Shown: positions 54,529 through 64,000 of the stretch, in pieces | How positions within the stretch are numbered: the stretch's first letter is position 1 | Layout of the letters: each line of letters starts with the position of its first letter | Source of the DNA: Agrypnia vestita | Lineage: Eukaryota; Arthropoda; Insecta; Trichoptera; Phryganeidae | DNA length: 64,000 bases | Assembly (NCBI GenBank): GCA_016648135.1 | Contig: JADDOH010023030.1 | Coordinates: forward strand, 1 to 64,000 | Direction of reading: 5' to 3' | Translations under genes and position numbers: made by a program | Notes under the pieces: model-generated | The model's input: the letters and a program-made list of their open reading frames with translations, nothing else | Told to the model about the DNA's origin: nothing | Databases searched by the model: none

Positions 54529-56799
54529 TAATCGAGAGAATTATCTAGAGATATAGATGCAGTTATTGAGAGGTAATCGAGATATTCGGTGTGAGTGGAG
54601 GCTTACTACAAAGCGATACTTTTATTTAATGCGGATAACATTTGTAATTACGTCTTTATGCATCATATATATCAAAGGTGAATACAATATATTTTTAATA
54701 TCTGTCACAATAGTATTTATTGATGCAAAAACAATACAAAGTGATTGAAAGTGTAATTGCACGAGTGCCCTACACAGTATTCTAAATTATTCAATCAGTG
54801 CTTCGGGGTTGTAGACCATTTGTAATAGACAATAAAAAGTTAGAATACGCGACAATATGGCGGACATATCATTCTACGTCCATTTTAAGGTTTGTTTATT
54901 AATTGAACGAGAACTGCACGACGTGTTCAATAAATATTCATTGCCGGTCACGGCTGTGTGATGAACACCGGTAGCTAGTGATACCAGGACATTAAGGCTT
55001 ATATAGAACTGTCGCATTTTATTTATTAAAGATTGGTTATAAAACATTGAAAAGAAAAAATGCACCCTTACTTCACTTCATATTATTTTCACACTCGCTT
55101 TAATTGTTGTCTAACAGATCTAATGATGTTATAGAGAAATGGATATGAAGCAAAATGTACTAATAAGCATTAGTGCAACATCTGCCAAACGAAGAGTAAA
55201 CACATGCCAAGCATGCGCAGCGGCATTTCCTTGTACGTAATATGTTCTCGCAAATACATATGCACTGTGCCAGTGAAGGATATAATACATCCACTGGTGA
55301 ATGCGTATTCTAATGTGTTATATAAACATTCACTGCTCAATTCAGTGAATGTCAATTCCCTTGACACCGTCTATAATTGCGTGACAAACTTAAGCTAAAG
55401 TCTCGCTATATTTTAAGAGGAGAGGATAGAACACGACACAATTCTACTCTGATATAAAAAACTACTTTTATATCCATGCATCATACACACGATGCGTTTC
55501 TAAGTTTCTGATATGTAATTTTATTAAAAATCCACAAATTTCGTTACATTTGGGGATGCAAATTTTTACAACATACAAGTAAACCCCGAGACAAAAATAG
55601 TGCGCATTTGCAAAATTAATTAAATTTTTAATATTTAACTGTATTTTTACTAAAACTATTTTTACTAATACTTTTTACTAAAATAAATGCCATCTTCCTT
55701 CATCGAGCCTATATAGGTGTCGCACTCGGTCGTATTAAACCGTAAACAAATAATATATAACGGGTCCACAGACAGGTGCTGCCTTAACAAATATATTTGT
55801 TTTTTAATTTAGATTCCTATACCTGATTACACCTAATTTGTAATTTAAGCAGAACTTAAAATGGTAAAATTACAAGTTATTTTCCTAATCACATTAGACG
55901 CGTATTTTACACAAATAATTATATTGGTAAAATTCTTCTAAACTCCAAAACAAAAATAGAAAATTTGAAAAAAAAAGCAGGGTATGTCAAATAACTTGCG
56001 GAGATTGTAATAAAAATATATAGGCCGAACCGCGAGAAACTTACAAAATGATTAAAGAACTACGCACATGCCTAAAAAGTAATAACTACTCGGATTTCGC
56101 ACGCCACATAATTAATTAATTACTATTATTTCGACAGTCACAAATCATAATTACTGCACTCGGTTCCTCAAAAAGGTTGAATAATGAACAATTTGGAAAC
56201 GTGAAACCTAAAAAATTTAAATTGTAAAAAGACATTATACATTATATCACATTTCGTAACATTTCTCCGTTCCTTGACTTGTTTCCGTTAATGACCAAAA
56301 ACCCCTTCCCACCACGCGGCTCTATCTATGCCCTATCCGAATATATTTATAAAATTTTGTATTTAAGTCAGTTATTAAATTTACCAGATGATGACTGCTC
56401 TTCTCGTAACTATGGTAGTGATTAATATTGTGTATGTACTACAAGGTAAAAATAAAAAATATATTTTAAATCAATAGAATGATTTCTAAGAAATATCTGA
56501 TTTATTTGAAATTTCAGGGGTGTAATTTAAACCTTCACGCTTTGCGCAAATTAAGCGGTCGTATAGAGCGGGCTTTACGGCGGCTTCGGTGACACGATCG
56601 TCCTTAACATTCCGAATCATTATTGAACAAAAATATCGGCGGAGAATGCGATCCTAGTCGGCGCGTTATTCCATCCACGAAAGCGGAAAGTCCACTGCTA
56701 ATAAAAATGTATAAACTTACATTCCACCGTAAAAACTATATAACCTGCAAGTAAACCGAAAGCTTCTAGGGGCATTTCCTGTCCTACATACTGGACAGC
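54529..56799. other. No gene recognised
   Basis: AT-rich with modest GC patches at 54890-54990 and 56560-56680. Short frames at 55170-55400 on both strands overlap and are not recognisable. Confidence 0.5.
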
Positions 56800-56985
56800 A
56801 CTCGCACACCACCGCTCGCTTGGAACCACTGATCCATTTTCTTCTTTAAGTCTCTCCATTTGCCTTCTTCTTCAGGGTCGTCTTACAGGCGTTCTTCCCT
56901 CTGGTACTGTCGTGAAATTCTGTTAGAGCAGCCTTTCATTACCCATGCGGAGGATATTACCAAGCCAATTTAGCTCAGACTTTTC
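56800..56985 (-). pseudogene. LINE C-terminal fragment (RMG box)
   Basis: The minus strand reads LNWLGNILRMGNERLL, a stop, then VPEGRTPVRRP, matching the W-L-G-x-x-LRM-x-x-ERLP ... G-R-R-P-x-G-R-P end of insect endonuclease/reverse-transcriptase LINEs. It points away from the plus-strand LINE that begins about 100 bp later. Confidence 0.6.
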
Positions 56986-57089
56986 TAAATTTTTTTTTAA
57001 TAGAAAAAGTTTATAGAAAAAAAAAAGAAAGAGTTTATAGAAAAAACAAAAAAATAACAGCAAATTATCAAATACCACACTCACTCTAA

Positions 57090-58680
57090 TTGAAAAACGA
57101 AAAACCTTTCTAGAGACTCAGATAAATATAAGATCATTAACAAAACTATCAAAAAGAAAATAAGAATAGCTATTAGAAGGTATAACACAAAAATAATTTC
57201 GCAAACAATAGAAAGTAATAAAAGTATGAAAGTCTTAAAAAGGATAAAATCTCATGGATACCATAACATAACTAAAATAAAATATGAAAATGGAATTATT
57301 GTGAGAGACAAGGAATCTATATCCAAAACTATTGAAAAATTTTACTCAGAGCTCTACACGTCACAAATTAACCAAAATGAGGCAAAAGAAGGATGCATAT
57401 TGAACGTAGGATCCGAAGAATTACCAGAAATAGAAATCGAAGAGTTAGAAAATGCCTTAAAGGAAATGAAAAATAATGAGGCTGCGGGTGCAAATCAAAT
57501 AACAAGCGATGTGCTAAAACTAGGGGGAAGAAAATTGATAAAAGCCATAAAAATACTATTAGACAAATGTGTAGAAGAAGGAAAAATACCTTGTGATTGG
57601 CAAAACGAGGAAGTAAAAATAGTATTTAAAAAAGACAGCGATAACCTAGAAAACTATCTACCCATAAGGTGCCCAACATTTATTTTTTGCATTTATATAA
57701 ATTATTAATAAAGATCAATACGAATCGCCTAACGCTAAAATTTGATCAATACCAACCCGTAGAGCAAGCCGGCTTCCGCAAAAGTTTTGGAACCAGAGAC
57801 CATATTCAAACTCTGAGATTGCTCATAGAGAAAACAACAGAGTATAATATACCTATACACTTAGCTTTAATTGACTATCAAAAACCATTTGACTCAGTTG
57901 AAAGGTGGGCAACCATTGAAGCACTCTCCAAAATGCGAGAATTGACTCTAGATATATACGATAAGTAAACTTTATATATGAAAATGCAATTATGAGTGTT
58001 ATAATTGACGACGACACTAGAACTGAAAAAATAAAAATAGAAAAAGGTGTCCGACAAGGTGATACAATCTCGCCTAAACTCTTCACGTTAGCTTTAGAAG
58101 ATGTATTTAAGACTCTGAATTGGGATAGCAAAAGTGTGAAGATAGACGGCACTTATTTAAGTCACGTAAGATTTGCTGACGACCTAGTAGTTGTAAGTAA
58201 TAATATCAAAGAACTAAGTATACTGTTAAAAGAACTACACGAAGCTTCGAGCAAAGTTGGTCTTAAGATGAATATAAAGGAAACAAAAATATTGAGTCCA
58301 GAGAACAAACATCACTATCAATGATAATAATATTGAAATAGTAGATGGATATATATACCAAGGACACAAGATAAAAATGAACAAAGATAACCAAACAGCA
58401 GAATTCCCAAGACGAATAGGAATGAGCTGGGCTACTTTTGGCAAACTCAAACATATCTTTGAGAACAAAGAGATCCCAATTAGCCTAAAAAGAAAAGCCT
58501 TTGAATCATGCATACTGCCAGTGATAATGTATGGAGTGGAGACTGTGGCCCTTACAAAGAAGAGTGTAGAAAAGCTCAAATGCACGCAACGATCCATGGA
58601 GAGATCCACGCTTGGAGTAAGCCCAAGACATAGCCTAACAAACCCTAATGAAAGGCAATATAGGTACGTATTAAAAGTTA
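57090..58680 (+). pseudogene. LINE reverse transcriptase (RTE-like), near-complete but broken
   Basis: Traceable in order: KYKIINKTIKKKIRIAIRRY (linker), EKFYSELYTSQ, ALKEMKNNEAAGANQITSD, IPCDWQNEEVKIVFKK, QAGFRKSFGTRDHIQTLRLL, LALIDYQKPFDSVE (first catalytic Asp), GVRQGDTISPKLFTLALED, VRFADDLVVVS (FADD catalytic box near 58180), KVGLKMNIKETK, and LPVIMYGVETVALTKKSVEK, ERSTLGVS. Frameshifts occur near 57120, 57690, 57975 and 58320. The endonuclease is missing (5' truncation) and the 3' end is lost after about 58650. A separate lineage from LINE copies A-C. Confidence 0.88.
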
Positions 58681-58685
58681 TCACA

Positions 58686-61440
58686 TTAAGTCGTCAAACT
58701 CCCTCCCCCGCACAAGGTTCCCTGCTAGAATACAGTTGTTTCAAATACGGTTCCCAGGCAGGATTAGATTTAAAAAAAATTAACCCAACAGTCTTCAATA
58801 TAAATACTTTATATGCAAGGTCTCGGTTTCAGCTTCTTTACAATTTGATTACAATGGATGAACTCAAAAATTACTCTAAACTCACTGAAACTTTATTGTA
58901 TCAACTGTATTTATTGTATTTAACTGATTAGGTATATCACAGTATACTAAGAACAGTAATACGTCTTCATACAAACTGGCTGCTGCCCATTAGAATGTAT
59001 GCGTGGGTGCTCGGCGCCGTGTACGCACTCACTGTTACGCATACATTGACATAAAATATGGGGGCATAAGGCGGCAGCAGTAAGGGCCGTGCCTTCGGTG
59101 CCATTCGCGCTCGGAGCCGCCACTTTAGAAAAAAAATGCGCTTCCTGAAAAAAATGCCTTTTTTTATGTTTGCGGTGCTTTACTAAAAAGGTGTGATGAT
59201 TATCACAAAGACTGAGTTTTTAAAAGTCTACGTTGATGTTAATCAGCGTTCTTGCAATTTAAGTGCAGAAACTAGGTATACTAATTACAGAAATTTTCGG
59301 GTTTCGTGTCTACCTTATGCGTCGGAATCTCAGACGCTACGAGTAAAATGACAACCCTAGCGTCAACGCATTAGTAGGCTAATAACTGGCCGACAAGCCG
59401 GAGGTAAATTACTGTTCTGGGTATACTGTGGTTACATGCAATAGATATCCATTCTAAAGTCACACTTTTATAATTGTTTTAGGTACTTCTTTTAAATCAC
59501 AACAAACAAAATCATATTACAGAATATTAACCAGCTTTTGTTTTGTAGCAATTTTAAAAAAAGAGATAAATTCTTATGTCCGAATATCTGAAATAGATTT
59601 GCATTTTTTGTGCGTGTGTGTTTATGTAGTCGAAGAATTGCATTGTCATCGACATGAGTCAGTGTGCAAAATTTCAAGCTCGATTCGATAACGTGAAGTA
59701 TGTTAATTTTCCGTTTAATCGTCCAAGATCTTTCCACAAGAAATCACGACTGGCGGTAAACTTAATATAAAGGATGCATGTACATATAATATAAAAATCA
59801 CGGAGTTTATTGCTAGAACTGGCACAAAAAGAAATGAGGCCCGCCGTCGAAAAAAAATGCACAGAATCGAATGAATTTGACTTTATCGTAAAAACAATTT
59901 CCAGTGAGAATAATTGTTATATGTAGGTATGCTATTAATCCAAATCTATACTAATGAAATGAAAGCCTGCGAATCCAATTTTTCAATGAAATTTGGGATC
60001 GCTTATAGAGCGCCTAATCTTTAAGCACGGGAAAAATGTTCAAATACTGGAATTTTCGGTAATCTATATTAAGGGAAAATTCCATAGATACCAGAGCTCA
60101 GTTGAGAATGATACAAAATGTGGGGACCCTGTGAAATTATTTGCAACTAGACATTTGGAACTGGAAGCTCACATTTATGTTAAAATAATTAAAACAAATT
60201 GTTATCATTTTATATGTGTAAGGCTTTGACGTATTGTTATAAATTACTATCATTCACTTTTTGATAAACATTTAAGTCGAAGGGACTTATTCATATCTAG
60301 TTCAAATTAGTGGTCGGTCAATGACACATTATAGAGACCTTGATAAAAATTTATTGTTTTTTTAATAGCATCAAATATATAAGATAAGGGATTTTTTATT
60401 TTAAAAATCTTTTATTTTGGTCAGGTAGAAGCTTTTTTTATTTTGATCCTTAGTCTTTGATATAATATCGTAATATAAAAAATAAGTTAAGACATTTAAT
60501 GTGAAAGACGTGTATACATTTTAATACGAATATTTAATTATAGTACTACGTACACAGATGGCGCACAAAGGTTGGAAATTAGATTCTGTGCGCGCAAAAT
60601 TCAAAAAACGAAAGTCGTAATAAAAATAAAATATATGCAGCGAAATAAATTTAGTTCCTTGGGTAATAAAGTCCCACTAATAGTTAATAACCTAGAATAA
60701 ACCCCTCGTGCCTAGTCGAGCAGGTAGTGACACGTTGTTGCAAAAAAATAAAGTTGAGTTATTGTCAGTCGCATACGAGTGTTTGTACCTAAGCGGTGTG
60801 TTTATATTTTAAAATTTTGTTCTTCGAACTATGGAATCGATAAACTTAGGTAACTTTTTAAAAATATAATCCACATTTTTGTTCAATTAATATTCTACAA
60901 AGCCACGATTTGTTTTTAACAAAATATCGTAAATTTTTTCTGCATGCCTTAGACTGCCAAAACTGGGATTGACCTGTATTGATTCTAATTGTTGTAAACT
61001 ATCGTTCTCTAATACCTTAGCTACAGATTTAAAATCAATCGGAGTGCACTTCGGTAGGCCTGTATTCAGAATTTATTTATTTTTCCAGCTCTCGGATTAC
61101 CAAGGAAAAAACTGTTTGGAGTATGGTTAAAGGAGCAAAACATTTCTAAAGGAAGTAAAAAAAGGTGTTTTAAGGGCGATTAATACAAGGTATAATAAAA
61201 AAAACTTTGTTAAATTTTTGTGGACAAATACGTCGAAAGTGGATCAATTGTGGACGTCATAAAGACAAGTTTAGAATTAAATATAAAGTAAGGGTTAGGT
61301 GGTAAATTTCCAACACTATATTTGTTTTATTTTTTATATCTTTAAATTGGTTTATTATTATTATTTAATGGGTATAGAATACAAATAAACACTAAAATAA
61401 TTTCGCTCGCTCAGATTATCTTTTGCGACCACTGTGTGGC
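58686..61440. other. No gene recognised
   Basis: The LINE frame runs on to 58931 without further similarity. GC-richer patch at 58980-59110. The remainder is AT-rich with no supported gene. Confidence 0.5.
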
Positions 61441-61449
61441 GGTACGAAA

Positions 61450-61570
61450 AGAAGAAACCTACATACATATACGAAGAGAGGCTTAGCTTACAATGGACCG
61501 CAGTCTCGGAAACAGTGAAGGACAGGGATAGCTGGAAGCTCTTTGTTAAAGAGACTGGTACTCCTAGGTC
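61450..61570 (+). pseudogene. Possible LINE 3' coding tail
   Basis: The plus strand reads ERLSLQWTAVSETVKDRDSW then KLFVKETGTPRS, like the W-x-V-S-x-D-R-x-x-W-R-x-L end of insect LINE ORF2 proteins. Too short to be sure. Confidence 0.35.
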
Positions 61571-62295
61571 ATAGCTATAACGAATCCTTTTCCATGAGTA
61601 AATCAAAATATATGCTTAATTCTTGAAAACAGTCATCGTGTATCAATAAAACGAAAACATATTTTTATACTGAAACTATTTCTCATATGAATTTACATAA
61701 AAAAGTAACCCATTAAAACCAAGTTTTTATTATAACAATTAAAGATGAATTAAAACATATAACATAACACTAAACTTACAGTAATTTAATATATTTCTAA
61801 AATATCAGATGTTTTGAGCTTTGATAAGACACTTCATGCTTTGAAGATTAAATTCTAAAAACATTTGTCAGTCAATTTAGATTTTCGACATTCGTAGTGA
61901 AGTACCTATTATGTATACCGACGGAGTAATTCAAATTTAGAAAATATTCCGCGACGTTATCGGGCCGCCGTTGCTAATCAAACTTTTCTAATGATTAATT
62001 TGAAAAAACCACTAAAATTTCTAAAAATCCGAAATTTTACTATAATTATTAATTTTTAAGACATTTGTTGTAAGTGTGATAATTATTTACTTATAATTTA
62101 TTCGATACTTTTCATCACACTGTAACCGAGCTTATTTTAAATTCATCAATTTGTAATTGTAGGAACATATTCTAATTGATTAAATATAGAACGTCTCAAA
62201 GCCAAAATTAGTAAAGTAAATTGAACTACTTTGTTTACTCGACAGACTTTCATGTTTATGTAACCCAGCTTGAACATGTCTATAATTATATCTAC

Positions 62296-62770
62296 CTAGC
62301 ACCGACTTTCATAACCAGAGGAATGAATATCCGACGAAATTGTTCATCTAAGGCTGTCGGACGCCTGAACACGATTTTTAAAGTGAGCTTCCGTGTGTTA
62401 AATGAAAAATATTCAATAAAATGCATTCCTTCAGTGCCTACGTATGTCTGCGAAATATGAAATCTTAACAAAAAATCGGAGAGGTAGTAACACACGAGCA
62501 TCATATAAGGATACAGGAAAAAACGCGTAGACAAGATAACATAATACGATAGTCCAAAAAGTGAAAGGTACGCCAAGTAAATATAATAATATTGGGCAGG
62601 CACGGAGGACGGACAGTAGAAAAACATAGGCATCCGGTGATACCCAAGAGGAATCAAGAGGCCGATAGGCCAATCTAAAATCATAAAATTCAGCGAAAAT
62701 ACGTGGCAGCGATGAATAGAAACATTAGGCGACATTTTGATACGCCTTCGTACAGCATTGAATAGATCGG
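62296..62770 (-). CDS. Candidate host exon encoding a multi-pass membrane protein
   Basis: On the minus strand an acceptor-like ATATTTTTAG immediately precedes 62770 and a donor CTAG|GTAGAT follows 62296. Between them one frame is open for 157 codons with two bases left at each end. It starts DLFNAVRRRIKM, followed by hydrophobic stretches VFSLNFMILDWPIGLLIPLG, YYYIYLAYLSLFGLSYYVIL and FFLYPYMMLVCYYLSDFLL, and a charged tail (RPTALDEQFRRIF). The layout resembles internal exons of insect chemoreceptors, but I see no diagnostic motif and no partner exons nearby. The frame is also open upstream of the proposed acceptor. Alternatives are a membrane-protein pseudogene or chance. Confidence 0.4.
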
Positions 62771-64000
62771 CTAAAAATATGTCATTTTTATGATGATTAT
62801 ATATTTTAAGGAAATTGTGTCAAATTGAAATACCTACTTTTTATCTTTTTCACATTGTATTTTTATTAAAAAAAATTTAAACAACCGTCAACCCACGTTC
62901 TGCACCAAGTCGCAAATCAATTATGATAATATTATATTTGTAACATGAAATTAGGGCGAAGGATTTTCTCATCATCATTGCAGTTTCAATTCCAAAAATT
63001 CGTGATATCATCCAATATCGATTAAGCTTACTTATATGGAAGCCGGATAACTTCCAAACTTTTTAACTTTGGAGACCAAACTTTAATGCCTAAATCCTGT
63101 AGCTAAGGTACATTTTATTAACCAATTTATATGAAACTAACGAAAACTTATTTTTCTTTAGTAAAAAATAGAATAAATACTTTTGAATGGATTAATTATT
63201 TGTTGAATATTTTTTCTTTAAAATTGAGTAGGTGCTTAAGCATTTATTTTCCACAAACAAATTGCAATAAAGATTATTAAATTGTGGCAGTCAACCCTCC
63301 ATGAGCAATCAAAATCATATTATTAGAATTTATTGCTTCCCCATCGTTCAATAAATTACATGTGTTTTGCTCCATAAATGTGTTTAATGGGAATATTTAA
63401 AATAATAATAATATGGAATATTCTCTATTGACTGGAACAAAATGTATGAGAGATAAAATTTATAGAATCGTAAGGTTATGACACTTTTTATGAAATATTA
63501 TTTCAATTATGTATAGAATAATATTAACATAACAATCGACGGTACATAATACATATTTAAGCTTATAGGAATCTTTTCTGGCCCAGATATAAGGGGTTCC
63601 ACCACACCACCCTCACATAATCCTTTTTTTTTGTTTTTTTATGGCCTGAAGTTCTAAGAATAATTTGAGTCATCACTCATTGAAAATTTCCAAAAATTGG
63701 CTGAATCATAGCACTTTGAAGGTAGCATAGGTTTGTGGAGGTGTATTTTTAAACGAATTACATTTTTTTTGCGTTGTTCTCGAAAATCCCGATTTCAGAC
63801 GTGATATCTCCAAAAGTATTAGGGCGATTTTGTTCAAATTCTGCATACATCTCAGTAATTCAAGGTTTTAACGTAACAAATTTTAAAGATTAGAATTTGA
63901 ATAAATATTTAACTTCAATAACATTCTGAATCTAGAGAACCAATGTATACACTATTCTTTCAAATTATAGAATATTTGTCATTGACATTAAAGAGTATGT
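62771..64000. other. No gene recognised
   Basis: AT-rich DNA to the window end. From about 63590 the composition changes to a repeat-like style (poly-T runs, CACCACACCACCCTCAC), suggesting a dispersed element that continues past the edge. Confidence 0.45.

Noticed and set aside
1..64000. CRISPR arrays, bacterial operons, phage or viral genes
   Set aside because: No spaced direct repeats of CRISPR type and no prokaryotic or viral gene signatures; the content is eukaryotic transposable elements.

Overview
The window is a stretch of AT-rich eukaryotic nuclear DNA, almost certainly from an insect. It has no operons, ribosome binding sites or dense reading frames. It carries animal mariner, DD41D, pogo/Tigger, hAT and PIF/Harbinger transposons, APE-type LINEs, a Penelope-like relic and tRNA-derived SINEs. 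One Harbinger element carries a MADF fragment, a combination described from Drosophila PIF elements. I cannot name the order or species. Nearly everything recognisable is transposable element, so this is an intergenic or intronic graveyard with many layers of nesting. The only candidate for ordinary host coding sequence is one membrane-protein-like exon at 62296-62770 on the minus strand.

Layout. 1-7.5 kb: an inverted-repeat element, several copies of a structured dispersed repeat that ends in (TA)n tracts (families A, B and C), a hAT end beside a LINE endonuclease fragment, and a repeat with a ~129-bp tandem array. 8.4-11 kb: a mariner end relic, a tRNA-SINE and an 833-bp non-autonomous hAT with a perfect 8-bp target duplication. 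13.8-15.1 kb: a complete mariner with an intact transposase. 15.5-19.3 kb: fragments of three LINE lineages, one split by a 520-bp hAT. 21.7-23.0 kb: a second full-length mariner with three in-frame stops. 24.9 kb: a second SINE. 27.4-31.6 kb: two LINE copies in the same orientation; the first is split by a 710-bp PIF/Harbinger element that carries a MADF fragment. 34-35 kb: an antisense LINE 3' part. 37.3-39.1 kb: a 142-bp pogo-type MITE and a longer copy of the 17-kb hAT family. 40.2 kb: a 118-nt foldback. 41.6-42.9 kb: a complete DD41D element with an intact transposase. 43.3 kb: a unit with long inverted repeats and a hammerhead-like core. 48-50 kb: a Tigger relic, a tRNA-SINE dimer and a second copy of the 7-kb repeat. 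50.8-52.9 kb: an antisense LINE split by about 1 kb of CG-patched insertion. 53-54.5 kb: a Penelope C-terminus and a second Harbinger with a broken transposase N-terminus. 56.8-58.7 kb: LINE pieces in both orientations. 62.3-62.8 kb: the candidate host exon.

The elements do not form a pathway; they are linked by insertion history. Three cases can be dated relative to their host element because the target duplication is intact: hAT into LINE at 17031, Harbinger into LINE at 27783 (deleting the element and one TAA restores the LINE frame), and the SINE abutting the truncated Tigger at 48936. Two transposases (13993 and 41689) keep full catalytic triads with matching terminal repeats and are the best candidates for recent activity. 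The least explained feature is a set of short repeats of different families that share a CUGANGA-like box, a covarying stem and a GAAAC/U box.
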